Part shown: in pieces, positions 1 through 9,122 of the stretch
Position numbering within the stretch: position 1 is the stretch's first letter
How the letters are laid out: the number at the start of each line of letters is the position of its first letter
Assembly: GCF_000332355.1 (NCBI RefSeq)
Contig: NZ_KB235959.1
Coordinates: 691,952 to 726,208 of the forward strand
DNA from: Baaleninema simplex PCC 7105
GTDB taxonomy: Bacteria; Cyanobacteriota; Cyanobacteriia; Cyanobacteriales; Geitlerinemataceae
Direction of reading: 5' to 3'
DNA: 34,257 nt
The notes under the pieces: model-generated
The model's database searches: none
Seen by the model: only the letters and a program-made list of their open reading frames with translations
What the model was told of the DNA's origin: nothing
Program-made: the position numbers and the translations under genes

Positions 1-64
1 TGGTTTATGGTGTATTGCGGACGACGTTTACGTTCTAATCGTTGCATTTTTCTCTGATAAATGT

Positions 65-107
65 CCCCGTAGAAACGGTTTGAAAAACGTCTCTACGGGG
101 ATTTTTA
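65..107 (+). terminator. Hairpin repeat, possible terminator
   Basis: The inverted repeat CCCCGTAGA (65-73) / TCTACGGGG (92-100) is followed by ATTTTT. It could terminate a plus-strand gene lying left of the window. Its core, GTAGA-nACG-AACGTCTCTAC, resembles the hairpin at 33198-33225 inside folP, so it may be a dispersed repeat family used as a terminator rather than a gene-specific terminator. Confidence 0.5.
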
Positions 108-229
108 AATAGGGCTTGCTGAAAAGAAGTGAAAAGCTTACGGTGTAAGGCTTAGAGGAGTCTTGACGTGGCTTCGAGAACCCGAAAAAGAGGTAAAATT
201 GGAAATTCCCGTGCATCCGGCAAGAAAAA

Positions 230-865
230 ATGTATCGAAAATCACAAAATCCTGACGCGCCCGAAGAAGCCTTTGAACTTCCTTTTGAAGGCAAGTTGTG
301 TGAAGAAAATCGTTGGGTAATTTTGGCGAACCTCATTCCCTGGGCAGAATTTGAGGAAGAATATGCCCAGAATTTTTCTGAGGAAATGGGAGCGCCAGCG
401 AAACCGTTTCGGATGGCACTGGGAGCCTTAATTATGGGTCTTCGGAGTTTGTGGTTATAAATGTATACCATAATACAAAAAATTGAGAATTCGAGAGCCA
501 AAACCCTTGAAATCTCGTGAAGTTAGTTTTTCTGTCACCCTAAACTCCGAAGAGCCTTAATTATTAAAGAAAAATTGGGAATAAGCGACCGAGAAACTGT
601 CGAACAAATTAAAGAAAACCCTTACCTACAGTATTTTATCGGGGAAAAGAGTTATCGAAACGAAGCGCCTTTTGATGCTTCAATGATGGTTCATTTTCGG
701 CAAAGGATTGGTCGCTCTCTACTTCAAAAAATTAATCGAAGAATTGTCCGACAAGCTTGAGGATTTCAACGGGAGGAATCTAGCACAAAAAAGTCAGAAG
801 GAGTCGAAAGAAGAAAAGAAAATAGAGGGAAACTCTTAATCGATGCGACCGTCGCACCTGCCGAT
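230..865 (+). pseudogene. Broken DUF772-type (IS5/IS1182-like) transposase
   Basis: This is the N-terminal part of an insertion-sequence transposase. It begins MYRKSQNPDAPEEAFELPFE and continues with a DUF772-like stretch (GALIIKEKLGISDRET, NPYLQYFIG, MVHFRQRIG). Three lesions are visible. A 121-bp MITE at 436-556 interrupts the gene between two Ile codons; removing it with one 8-bp duplication joins GALI to IKEKLG in frame. An in-frame TGA lies at 758-760, after which the same frame continues to GKLLIDATVAPAD. The coding similarity then stops at about 865, where a 41-nt palindromic repeat begins, so the catalytic C-terminal half is missing. It is certainly non-functional. Assignment between the IS5 and IS1182 groups is from memory of family wording and is uncertain. 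Confidence 0.8.
436..556. mobile_element. 121-bp ISL3-type MITE
   Basis: The terminal inverted repeats GGGTCTTCGGAGTTT (436-450) and AAACTCCGAAGAGCC (542-556) differ at one position. They are flanked by an exact 8-bp duplication TTAATTAT (428-435 and 557-564). The GGCTCTTCGGA-type ends and 8-bp duplication are typical of the ISL3 family. There is no coding capacity, so it would need an ISL3 transposase supplied in trans; none is in this window. Removing element plus one duplication restores the transposase frame, which proves insertion. Confidence 0.85.
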
Positions 866-866
866 A

Positions 867-907
867 ATCCCCCCGTTGCCCCCCTTTCTAAGGGGGGTTG
901 GGGGGAT
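867..907. repeat. 41-nt palindromic repeat, copy 1
   Basis: It starts ATCCCCCC and ends GGGGGGAT, with a central CCCCCCTTT..AAGGGGGG dyad. A second 41-nt copy of the same layout lies at 26212-26252. It sits exactly where the transposase relic loses similarity, so it probably entered or replaced that sequence. Confidence 0.7.
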
Positions 908-1255
908 GGTTGGGGGGATAGAGGGACTTGTCGGGTTGGGCAAAACCAGTATTTGAGTCCTCGACTCCGCTCGGACTCAACGCTGAGCGAAGTCGAAGCG
1001 AGCGAAGTCGAAGCGTTGAAATTCGGATTCCGTATCAGCCGATTTTGACGAGTCGCAACCCATCTCGATCGCCTCACGACTCTTGCAGGCGATCGCCCAC
1101 CTCCCAACTGCTGGGCAAACTGGCAAAACCTCGAGCTGGGAATCGACCCCTCACCGCAAGTGCCCGCGAGAATTGCAACCGTATCAGTTGGGAGCGATCG
1201 AGAAATCAGGCAAAATAGCTATAAAGGGAACGACCCTGTCCGTATTAAAACCCTC
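908..1255. other. Intergenic, short repeats and possible kinase promoter
   Basis: No gene is supported here. At 985-1020 the unit GCGAAGTCGAAGC is repeated, related to the GCTTGTCGAAGTGA units near 21,900. A plausible -10 box is TATAAA inside GCTATAAAGG at about 1220, some 35 nt before the kinase start chosen here; no convincing -35 box was identified. Confidence 0.4.
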
Positions 1256-3898
1256 ATGCCGCTTCAGCCTCCTTTCCGTAGACTTGCCGACATCCTGCTG
1301 TGGGTCGATGCGACCGGCCGCATCGTCGCGGCCGACCAAAACGCTCGCCATAACTTGGGCGAGGATGGCGATCCCGTCGGCCAACCGATCGCGCGTGTCG
1401 TGACCGACTGGAACGAAACCACTTGGAAACAATTGTGGATAGCCGCGAGTGCGGGGGAAACGGTGAGTCTCGAAACCCAACTGCGCGATCGCCGCTGCCG
1501 AGAGGTTCCCGTTACCGTTCGTCTCGAGAGTATCGACCTGAACGCTGAAACCTACTGCTGCGTGACGGTCTCTCCTCAGTCTGCCCCTTCCTCCGCCACT
1601 CTCGAGTGCGATCGCTTCCGCCAACTGGCCGACAACGCTCGCGATGCGATTTACTGCTACAGCCTCGTTCCCGAACCCCAATTCGAGTACATCAGTCCTT
1701 CGATCCAAACCATTACCGGCTATTCACCTCAAGACTACTACGCCGACCCCGAACTCCCTTTCAAGCAAGTTCACCCCGACGATCGCGACCTGCTCGGTCA
1801 CCTCTTGCGATCGCCGCGCGAGTCCGACTCCCTTGTGGTGTTACGCTGGTTTCACAAAAACGGTCGCGTCGTGTGGACCGAACAGCGAGACGTACGCATT
1901 TACGACAGCGACGGTTGCTGTATTGCCATCGAAGGCATCCTGCGCGACATTACCGAACGCCGCCAAAGCGAACTGGCCTTGCGCCAACAGGCCGAGCGAG
2001 AACGACTCGTCAGCGCGATCGCCCAGCGCATCCGCCAATCTCTCAACCTCGAAGATATCCTGCAAACGACCGTTACCGAAGTCAGACAGTTTCTGCAAAG
2101 CGATCGCGTCTCGATCTATCGCTTCGATCGAGATCCCTGCGAAGTTTCTAACTGTCCCGGTGTCGTCGCGGTCGAGTCCGTCGACGCGCCCTGGCCGCCC
2201 ATGCTCGACACCTCCATTCCCGTCGCGTCGTCCGCTGAAGAACTCGAACACTATATCGAGGGTCGCATTCGCACCTTCGACGACGTGCAAACCGAGGGCG
2301 AACCGAGCTTACATCCCCTATTCGAGCGGTTCGCCATCAAATCGAGCCTCATCGTCCCCATTTTGCTGCAATCCTCAGAAAGTCGCGATAACAGTCACCT
2401 GTGGGGATTGCTCGTCGCTCACCAGTGCAGAGAACACCGTCACTGGACGTCGATCGAAATCGAACTTCTCGAACAGCTAGCCACTCAAGTCGCGATCGCC
2501 ATCCAACAATCTCACCTATTCGAGCAAGTCCAGCGACAAGGTGTAGAACTCGAGCGACAAATCCGCGAACGCACCCAACAACTCCAACAAGCGCTCGAAT
2601 TCGAGGCCATGCTCAAGCGCATCACCGATAAAGTGCGCGACAGCCTCGACGAAAGCCAAATTGTCGAAACGGCGGTTCGCGAAGTCGCCGTCGGCCTCGG
2701 TGTCAAATCCTGCAACGCCGCCCTCTACGACCTCGAACGGGGAACCTCCACCATTTGTTACGAATCTGCCCCTCTCATCCCCACCTCTCAAGGGCGAGTG
2801 TCTCGCATGGGGAACTTTCCTGAAATCTACACCCAACTCCTCACGGGGAAATACTTCCAGTTTTGTTCGCTGATTCACAATCCCAAACGAGGGCGAGTTG
2901 CCATGCTCGCCTGTCCCATGTTCGACAACCAAGGGGTTCTCGGCGACCTCTGGCTCGTTCACGATCCCGACTATATTTTCAGCGATCAAGAAATTCGCCT
3001 GGTGCAACAAGTCGCAAACCAATGCGCGATCGCCATTCGTCAGGCGCGATTGTATCAAGCCTCTCAAGCCCAAGTGGCCGAACTCGAAAAACTCAATCGC
3101 CTCAAAGACGACTTTCTCAGTGCCGTCTCTCACGAACTGCGAACGCCCATCGCTAACATGAAACTGGCGATCGAAATGTTGAGGATCTTTGCCCCCGGTC
3201 GTGAAGAAACCTCCGAACCCGAACTGCTCGATCGCGAACAGATCGGACGCATTCAACGCTATCTCAAAATTCTTTCGACCGAATGCACTCGCGAAGAAGA
3301 ACTCGTCGAAGACCTCCTCGACCTCCAGCGACTCGAAAACAACGCCTATCTGATTTCTCTATCGCTCATCGACCTCAACGAATGGATTCCCTCGATCGTG
3401 CATCCGTTTTATACCCGAATCGCCGATCGCCAACAATCGCTGCACGTCGAGCGTCCCGAAAAGTTAGCTCCCTTCGTGGGCGATCGTATCAACCTCGAAC
3501 GCATTCTCGTCGAACTCCTCAACAACGCCTGTAAATACACTCCCAACCGAGGAGAAATTCAGTTAAACGTTTGCGAGTCCCAACAACAAGACGAGAACAG
3601 CGGTGAAAGTATTCCGACCCTCGAGTTTACCGTCGGCAATCAAGCCGATATTCCCCCCGAAGAACTCCCGAAAATTTTCGAGAAATTCTATCGCATCCCC
3701 AACGCCGATCCTTGGAAACAGGGGGGAACCGGTCTCGGTCTAGCATTAGTCGAAAAACTCGTCACCCAACTCGACGGCAAAATTCACGTCGAGAGCCAAC
3801 AGGGTTGGACGACCTTTACGCTCGTCTTCCCCAACCAGCGTCACAAACTCAACAGCGAGGAGGATAATCGATCGTCGATCGTCGATCGTTTTTCCTAG
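1256..3898 (+). CDS. PAS-PAS-GAF-GAF sensor histidine kinase
   Basis: A predicted soluble sensor kinase of 880 aa with no obvious transmembrane segment and no receiver domain. The start is the ATG opening MPLQPPFRRLADILLWVD; the frame stays open 32 codons further, but that part has no domain character. Approximate domains: PAS 8-105, PAS 118-235 ending in GILRDITERRQ, a phytochrome/CBCR-like GAF 260-430, a second GAF 455-620, HisKA with phospho-acceptor His626 in SHELRTP, and HATPase about 735-865. The N box LLNNACKYTPN, the FEKFYRI box and GGTGLGLALV are present. The usual DxGxG box is degenerate (VGNQADIPPEE), as I recall for other cyanobacterial kinases. The first GAF has Leu-His (352-353) where bilin-binding GAFs have Cys-His, so a covalently bound bilin is unlikely. 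Signal and partner regulator are unknown; no regulator gene is adjacent. Confidence 0.9.
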   Translation: MPLQPPFRRLADILLWVDATGRIVAADQNARHNLGEDGDPVGQPIARVVTDWNETTWKQLWIAASAGETVSLETQLRDRRCREVPVTVRLESIDLNAETYCCVTVSPQSAPSSATLECDRFRQLADNARDAIYCYSLVPEPQFEYISPSIQTITGYSPQDYYADPELPFKQVHPDDRDLLGHLLRSPRESDSLVVLRWFHKNGRVVWTEQRDVRIYDSDGCCIAIEGILRDITERRQSELALRQQAERERLVSAIAQRIRQSLNLEDILQTTVTEVRQFLQSDRVSIYRFDRDPCEVSNCPGVVAVESVDAPWPPMLDTSIPVASSAEELEHYIEGRIRTFDDVQTEGEPSLHPLFERFAIKSSLIVPILLQSSESRDNSHLWGLLVAHQCREHRHWTSIEIELLEQLATQVAIAIQQSHLFEQVQRQGVELERQIRERTQQLQQALEFEAMLKRITDKVRDSLDESQIVETAVREVAVGLGVKSCNAALYDLERGTSTICYESAPLIPTSQGRVSRMGNFPEIYTQLLTGKYFQFCSLIHNPKRGRVAMLACPMFDNQGVLGDLWLVHDPDYIFSDQEIRLVQQVANQCAIAIRQARLYQASQAQVAELEKLNRLKDDFLSAVSHELRTPIANMKLAIEMLRIFAPGREETSEPELLDREQIGRIQRYLKILSTECTREEELVEDLLDLQRLENNAYLISLSLIDLNEWIPSIVHPFYTRIADRQQSLHVERPEKLAPFVGDRINLERILVELLNNACKYTPNRGEIQLNVCESQQQDENSGESIPTLEFTVGNQADIPPEELPKIFEKFYRIPNADPWKQGGTGLGLALVEKLVTQLDGKIHVESQQGWTTFTLVFPNQRHKLNSEEDNRSSIVDRFS

Positions 3899-3904
3899 CT
3901 CCCC

Positions 3905-4055
3905 TTTTACAGTGAACAGTCAACAGTGAGAAGTGTTTCAGTCACCAGTCACCAGTCACCAGTCACCAGTGGGAACAGGGAACAGGGAACAGGGAACAGT
4001 TTCTCCCCCTCTCCCCTTCTCCCCCTCTCCCCTTCTCCCCTTCTCCCCCTCTTCG
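3905..4055. repeat. Low-complexity dispersed repeats
   Basis: Tandem CACCAGT (AGTCACC) units, then GGGAACA units, then alternating CTCCCCCT/CTCCCCTT units. The same three modules recur at 29060-29342 and in part at 30000-30058 and 22010-22050. Confidence 0.8.
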
Positions 4056-4478
4056 GAAGCTCCCCATTGTGAACGCTCCGACGATTCACTGCTAAGCAGT
4101 AGAATCGCGGCTTCCTTGTCCGGCACTCTCCCCTACGGAGCAGCTACAGTTGTCCAAGATAGGCGGCGCTCTCGCCTACGGTCAGGAACTTTGGCCTTGA
4201 CCGCACTCCGAGTCGTTTCCGCTCGTGAGTTTAAGTGATTATCGACAATGCCATACCAACTTTTGACCGGCTCCCTACTTTTAACAATCGGGCGATACCG
4301 GACTTACAGGTTTAGCTGTACCTTACCGAGCAGGTCTTGTATCTACCCGGTACTCCAGAGTTCTTATTCTGGCGGGTAATAGTGCCGTACTCAGCTAATT
4401 CAATAATAGTACACTGTTGCCCGCCGCTAACTAACGATTCACCTGACGGTAGAATCGTAGGATGCGCGACGGTTCTGC
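4056..4478. other. Gene-less stretch, possible IS605 relic
   Basis: No convincing gene. Read on the minus strand, 4082-4108 contains TACTGCTTAGCAGTGAATCG, very close to the end of the tnpB gene at 20548 (TAACTGCTTAGCAGGAATC), so this may be a decayed IS200/IS605 right end. The open frame on the minus strand (4312-4941) mostly shadows the symporter gene. The rest is unrecognised. Confidence 0.35.
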
Positions 4479-5927
4479 TCAATTCTCGCCTTGGTTTTGG
4501 CGTTCTTGAAGTTTCAGGACGATTTCCTCGTGAACCTCTCGCGTCAGGGGATAGAAATAGGCCAGAATCGAACCGATAATTAACAAGGTCGTCGGCAGCG
4601 GTCCGATCGCCAAGCGAATCGCTAACAATGCTGACTCTGGCTGTGGAGGGAGTGCCTGTCCGGGAATGGGTTCGACGAATCCTGCCAGTTCTAACATCTG
4701 GCCGACGAGGAACAATCCCAACGCCAAACCGATTTTTTGGAGCAACACCATAAACGCGTAAAACACCCCTTCGCGACGATGGCCGCTTTGGAGTTCGTCC
4801 AAATCCGTAACGTCCGTCAGCATCGACCAAGGAATTAAATAGGCCGTCGCGACGCCCAATCCCGCCATCGCACAGAGGACGTACAACAGATCTACGCGAT
4901 CGCTCGGTAAGAAAAACAAACCACCTTGGGCGACGATCCATAAGATCATCCCCGAAAAATACGCCGCTTTACGGCCGTAGCGGCGACTGATGGCACTCCA
5001 CAACAACAGGGAGACCATCGCCACCCCCTGCACCACCAACGCCACTATAAAATAGGATTCTAAGCCCATCCAGCCGATCGCGTAATAGGGAATTACGGCT
5101 GCCGTCAGTTGAAACGCCAGCCAGGAACAGAGATAAATTCCGATGACGAATAAAAACGGTCGGTTGCGAAAGACAACTTTAAGTTGTTGTTTCAACGACA
5201 GAGAGGTTTCTTTTCTAACCTCCGTCTCCGCTTCTGGTTCCGGGCGGTTGGGATCGAAGGCCGTGCGATCGGTGGTTCCCCAAATGCACCAATAGAGGGG
5301 TAACACCGCTAAAATCGCACAAATGCCCCCGAGCCACAGATACTGTTGTCGCGGGTCGTCGATCGCGCCAGCCAACGCAACGCCCAAAGCCAGAGACAGC
5401 AAACTGCCCCCGATCGAGAATACAAAGCGAAAACCCGTCAAACTGGTTCGTTCGTTGTAATTTTGCGTTAGCTCAGGTGTCAACGCCGTATAGGGCAAAT
5501 TGACCGCTGTATACGCCGTATTAAATAAAATACTGACAACCACGTAATACCAAAACAGCCCCCATTGGTCGGCCGGGTCGGGACTCGACCATTCCGGCAC
5601 CAACCAATGCAAGAAAAAGAAAATGCCAAAGGGAATACCGCCCCAAATCATCCAAGCGTGTCGTCGTCCCCAGCGAGAGCGGGTGCGATCGCTCAAAAAA
5701 CCCACGATCGGGTCGTTGACCGCATCCCAAATCTTACCGATCAACAAGACCGTTCCAGCCAATGCCGGTCGTAACTGAGCCACATTGGTTAGAAAAATCA
5801 AAAACGAAAACGCCAGCAGTGTCGCTGTAATCCCCGCACCCATATCTCCAGCACCGAAGGCTAACTTCGTCGCCACACTCAACTTTCGTCCTCGCAACTC
5901 AGACCCAGGCGCCGAATTCTCGCTCAT
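4479..5927 (-). CDS. GPH-family sugar:cation symporter (MFS)
   Basis: A 482-aa inner-membrane transporter of the glycoside-pentoside-hexuronide:cation symporter (MelB-like) family. Evidence is the N-terminal LAFGAGDMGAGI, the strongly conserved KIWDAVNDPIVGFLSDRTRSR with following WGRRHAWM loop, and about twelve hydrophobic segments along the protein. A central hydrophilic loop with EAETEVRKETSL separates the two halves. Substrate cannot be read from sequence; likely a sugar or glycoside taken up with Na+ or H+. The ATG at 5927 fits the family N-terminus. It stands alone and is transcribed away from glgC, with which it may share the upstream region. It ends with a charged tail KLQERQNQGEN. 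Confidence 0.9.
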   Translation of the reverse strand: MSENSAPGSELRGRKLSVATKLAFGAGDMGAGITATLLAFSFLIFLTNVAQLRPALAGTVLLIGKIWDAVNDPIVGFLSDRTRSRWGRRHAWMIWGGIPFGIFFFLHWLVPEWSSPDPADQWGLFWYYVVVSILFNTAYTAVNLPYTALTPELTQNYNERTSLTGFRFVFSIGGSLLSLALGVALAGAIDDPRQQYLWLGGICAILAVLPLYWCIWGTTDRTAFDPNRPEPEAETEVRKETSLSLKQQLKVVFRNRPFLFVIGIYLCSWLAFQLTAAVIPYYAIGWMGLESYFIVALVVQGVAMVSLLLWSAISRRYGRKAAYFSGMILWIVAQGGLFFLPSDRVDLLYVLCAMAGLGVATAYLIPWSMLTDVTDLDELQSGHRREGVFYAFMVLLQKIGLALGLFLVGQMLELAGFVEPIPGQALPPQPESALLAIRLAIGPLPTTLLIIGSILAYFYPLTREVHEEIVLKLQERQNQGEN

Positions 5928-6320
5928 GCGATCGCTCCCCTCTCAACACGACCCCCATTCTAAGCCATCCCCCTTCCTACCCCTCGCCGAACACTGCTCG
6001 CGTGTATATCGTCGGCGGGGGCGGTACGTGACGCGGTAACAGTTCGTTGACCTGACTTCGGCCACCTCGCCCGCGTCACACGCCCTTGTATGTGGGCGGT
6101 GTACATTGGCGGTGCGTGACGATTTATGGGTAAGCACGATTTACACCCTATTGTTCGAGTCACGCACCCTACTACTCCGTTCACTTCCCACTCTGCCCTC
6201 TGCCCTCTGCCCTCTTCACTGTAAAATCCCCCCTTGCCAAGAAACCCAGACAATCGGACACTTGATTTTGAGAGTAGGGGCGGGGTCTCGTGTCCGCCCG
6301 CAGCCGATGGAGGTTTTCCG
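5928..6320. other. Divergent intergenic region, symporter/glgC
   Basis: It holds no gene. It contains a perfect 10-bp inverted repeat GGTGCGTGAC (6111-6120) / GTCACGCACC (6159-6168), surrounded by further partial GCGTGACG copies. This is a typical small palindromic repeat. A short CTCTGCC tandem run follows at about 6189-6215. Both flanking promoters must lie here but I cannot place them. Confidence 0.5.
6309..6313 (+). promoter_or_regulatory. RBS that fixes a GTG start for glgC
   Basis: GGAGG lies 7 nt before GTG at 6321. The open frame runs 29 codons further upstream to an ATG but that extension has no family similarity, so this site supports the GTG as the true start. Confidence 0.7.
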
Positions 6321-7610
6321 GTGAAACGAGTTTTAGGCATCATTCTCGGAGGGGGCGCAGGGACGCGTCTCTATCCACTTACCAAGCTCAGAGCGAAGCC
6401 CGCCGTTCCCCTGGCTGGCAAATATCGCCTGATCGACATTCCCGTTAGCAACTGCATTAATTCCGACATTCAAAAAATTTATATCCTGACGCAGTACAAC
6501 TCGGCGTCTCTCAACCGCCATATCTCGCGGACTTATAACTTTTCTGGGTTTAGCGACGATTTCGTGGAAATTCTCGCCGCCCAGCAAACATCCGACAGCC
6601 CCGGTTGGTTCCAAGGCACTGCCGACGCCGTGCGTCAGTACATCTGGCTGATGCAAGAATGGGATATCGACGAATATCTCATTCTCTCGGGCGACCACCT
6701 GTATCGCATGGATTACAGCCAATTCGTGCAACGTCACCGGGAAACGAACGCCGATATTACTCTGTCGGTGATTCCCATCGACGAACAGCGAGCGTCGGAT
6801 TTCGGTTTGATGAAAATCGACGATTCCGGTCGGGTGATCGATTTTTCTGAAAAACCCAAGGGTGACGACCTCAAAGCGATGCAGGTCGATACGACGACGT
6901 TGGGTCTCGACGCCGAACAAGCGGCGAAAAAACCCTACATCGCCTCGATGGGCATTTATGTCTTCAAGAAAGAGGTGTTGAACGACCTGCTGCAACGATC
7001 GCCCGACCAAACGGACTTTGGGAAAGAAATCATTCCCGGTGCGGCGTCAGACTATAACGTTCAGGCGTATCTGTTCGACGGGTACTGGGAAGATATCGGA
7101 ACCATCCAGGCGTTCTACGAAGCGAATTTGGCGCTGACAAAGCAACCGCAGCCGCCTTTCAGCTTCTACGACGAGAACGCACCAATTTACACCCGCGCTC
7201 GCTACCTGCCGCCGAGCAAACTCCTCGACTGTCAGGTTACGGAGTCCATCGTCGGGGAAGGCTGTATTTTGAAAGAATGCCGGATCGATCGCTCGGTGTT
7301 GGGGGTTCGCAGCCGCATTAACGCCGGGTGCGTCATCGAAGATACCCTGATCATGGGGGCTGATTTCTATCAACCGTTCGCCGAACGGCAAGGGGAACTC
7401 GACGATCGCAAAGTTCCCATCGGAATCGGCGCCAACAGTACGATTCGCCGGGCGATCGTCGATAAAAACGCTCGCATCGGTAAGAACGTTCGCATTCTCA
7501 ATAAAGAAAACATCGAGGAAGCCGATCGCGAAAATCTCGGATTTTACATCCGCAGCGGCATCGTCGTGGTGTTGAAAAACGCGACGATTCCCGATGGGTT
7601 CGCGATTTGA
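6321..7610 (+). CDS. glgC: Glucose-1-phosphate adenylyltransferase (ADP-glucose pyrophosphorylase)
   Basis: Makes ADP-glucose from ATP and glucose-1-phosphate, the committed step of glycogen synthesis in cyanobacteria. From the GTG start the protein is 429 aa, the usual length of the cyanobacterial enzyme, beginning [20 protein letters not shown]. The nucleotide-binding GGGAGTRL loop, the [20 protein letters not shown] segment, [10 protein letters not shown] and [11 protein letters not shown] (sugar-phosphate site) are all present. The C-terminal left-handed beta-helix with hexapeptide-like repeats ([20 protein letters not shown]) follows, and the C-terminal [16 protein letters not shown] carries the 3-phosphoglycerate-activator lysine seen in plant and cyanobacterial enzymes. 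It appears monocistronic and is followed by an inverted repeat. Confidence 0.97.
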   Translation: MKRVLGIILGGGAGTRLYPLTKLRAKPAVPLAGKYRLIDIPVSNCINSDIQKIYILTQYNSASLNRHISRTYNFSGFSDDFVEILAAQQTSDSPGWFQGTADAVRQYIWLMQEWDIDEYLILSGDHLYRMDYSQFVQRHRETNADITLSVIPIDEQRASDFGLMKIDDSGRVIDFSEKPKGDDLKAMQVDTTTLGLDAEQAAKKPYIASMGIYVFKKEVLNDLLQRSPDQTDFGKEIIPGAASDYNVQAYLFDGYWEDIGTIQAFYEANLALTKQPQPPFSFYDENAPIYTRARYLPPSKLLDCQVTESIVGEGCILKECRIDRSVLGVRSRINAGCVIEDTLIMGADFYQPFAERQGELDDRKVPIGIGANSTIRRAIVDKNARIGKNVRILNKENIEEADRENLGFYIRSGIVVVLKNATIPDGFAI

Positions 7611-7629
7611 GGTTTGGGGAAACCCATCG
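7592..7629 (+). terminator. Inverted repeat at the end of glgC
   Basis: The perfect 9-bp repeats CGATGGGTT (7592-7600) and AACCCATCG (7621-7629) span the glgC stop codon. There is no U tract, so termination function is only suggested. Confidence 0.35.
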
Positions 7630-7809
7630 ATCGCCCGTGTTTGACCGCCAAACAGCGATCGCCAACGGCTCGAACGTCCTCGGCGTTCGCTCGAGTTCGG
7701 GTATTGCCATCGTTTTCGGAAGCGATACCCGAACTCGACGGGCGAAAGAAATCCATTAAACTAGGAACGCAAGGAACAATTGCGATCGCGATACGGATTT
7801 TAAAGTGCA

Positions 7810-8823
7810 ATGGCTGCAACGGACTTCAAAGACTATTACGCGATTCTCGGCGTAGACAAGACGGCGAGTAGCGACGAGATCAAACGCGCCTTTCGTCGCC
7901 TGGCTCGAAAGTATCACCCAGATATGAATCCCGGCGATCGCCAGGCCGAAGCGAAGTTCAAGGAAGTCAGCGAAGCCTACGAAGTTTTGTCCGATGCCGA
8001 AACGCGTCGTAAATACGACCAGTACGGCCAGTATTGGAAACAAGCGGCCAACGGCGGTTCGGCTTGGGGCGGTCGCAGTCCCGCTGGCGCACCGAACGGC
8101 TTCGATTTCGATTTCAGTCAATACGCCGACTTCGACGAGTTCATCGAGTCTCTACTCAGTGGTATGGGCGGCGGCCGGACGCGCACGCGTTGGTCTTATC
8201 AGAGCAGTCCGGGGGGGCGTACGTCGTCCGGGTTTGGCAGTGGATTCGAAGACTTTTCTCGCTACAGCAGCCGCCAACCGGGAACGTCTCTCGATCGCGA
8301 GGCGACGTTATCGCTGAGTTTTTCAGAAGCGTTTCACGGCGTCCAAAAACGCCTCAATATTGGCAGCGAAGTGATTTCAGTTCGCATTCCCCCCGGTGCG
8401 AAGTCGGGAAGCCGCGTGCGCGTCAAAGGAAAGGGCAAGAAAGACGGCTTCGGACGACAAGGGGATTTATATCTCAACATCGAATTGCAACCCCATCGCT
8501 TCTTCTCCTTCGAGGGCGATAATTTGGTGTGCGAAGTGCCGATTTCTCCCGACGAGGCCGTCTTGGGCGCGAAAATCGACGTGCCGACTCCCGACGGTTC
8601 GGTGACGGTGAGCGTTCCTCCCGGCGTGCGTTCGGGTCAAATGTTGCGCTTGCGCGGGAAAGGGTGGCGCTTGCCGAAAACGGGCGATCGCAGCGACCAA
8701 CTGGTGAAGGTCGAAATCGTACCGCCGAAGTCGCTCAGCGCCACCGAACGGGAATGTTACGAAAAACTGCGAGAGCAGCGCAGCAGCAATCCCCGAGAGG
8801 ATTTACAGGGGATCTCGATTTAA
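7810..8823 (+). CDS. Type II J-domain co-chaperone (CbpA/DnaJ-like)
   Basis: A 337-aa cytosolic co-chaperone expected to stimulate DnaK ATPase. It has an N-terminal J domain (about residues 6-72: DYYAILGVDKTASSDEIKRA, the HPD motif in YHPDMNPGDR, and YEVLSDAETRRKYDQYG). A Gly/Phe/Ser-rich linker follows (about 80-165), then the two beta-sandwich substrate-binding domains with FHGVQKRLNIGSE, RIPPGAKSGSRVRVKGKGK and VPPGVRSGQMLRLRGKGW. The CxxCxGxG zinc-finger repeats of canonical DnaJ are absent, hence type II. The stop overlaps the stop of the convergent DUF3143 gene by a few bases. Confidence 0.93.
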   Translation: MAATDFKDYYAILGVDKTASSDEIKRAFRRLARKYHPDMNPGDRQAEAKFKEVSEAYEVLSDAETRRKYDQYGQYWKQAANGGSAWGGRSPAGAPNGFDFDFSQYADFDEFIESLLSGMGGGRTRTRWSYQSSPGGRTSSGFGSGFEDFSRYSSRQPGTSLDREATLSLSFSEAFHGVQKRLNIGSEVISVRIPPGAKSGSRVRVKGKGKKDGFGRQGDLYLNIELQPHRFFSFEGDNLVCEVPISPDEAVLGAKIDVPTPDGSVTVSVPPGVRSGQMLRLRGKGWRLPKTGDRSDQLVKVEIVPPKSLSATERECYEKLREQRSSNPREDLQGISI

Positions 8824-9086
8824 GGCCCCCCAAAAACGGCGTTTTCTACGTCTTGGCGGCTTAGGGAATACTTGAACGAACGCTGGATGTCTTCTTCATC
8901 GTCGGGTTTTCGATAGCAGACGACGAGCTGGTCGATATCCAGCCAGATTTCGGCTCTCCAGGTTTGGCGATCGACCCACCAGTGGTTGAGTTCGTCGCGG
9001 TCTTGCTGGCATCCTTGGGTACGGAGCCAGTCTTCAATATCCGGTAAGGGATGGTTGTAAAGCGGCGTGGTAGCGGGCGGTGTCAT
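8820..9086 (-). CDS. DUF3143 family protein
   Basis: A small cyanobacterial protein of unknown function; I recognise the family from LYNHPLPDIEDWLRTQGC and WRAEIWLDIDQLVVCY. The chosen ATG gives MTPPATTPLYNHPLPDIEDW (88 aa), the family's usual size; an upstream in-frame ATG adds nine basic residues. It lies 36 nt downstream of a small J-domain gene on the same strand, so the two are probably one operon. In my recollection DUF3143 is often found beside small J proteins in cyanobacteria, suggesting a common role, but this is not proven. Confidence 0.8.
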   Translation of the reverse strand: MTPPATTPLYNHPLPDIEDWLRTQGCQQDRDELNHWWVDRQTWRAEIWLDIDQLVVCYRKPDDEEDIQRSFKYSLSRQDVENAVFGGP

Positions 9087-9122
9087 CTTTACTTTACGAA
9101 ACTTAAAACTCAAACCTCTCTA

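Noticed and set aside
1160-1255. Longer start for the sensor kinase
   Set aside because: The 32 extra residues show no domain character and the stretch contains a plausible promoter.
4312-4941. Minus-strand open frame of 209 codons
   Set aside because: Most of it overlaps the symporter gene in another frame; only its last part lies in intergenic sequence, with no recognised family.
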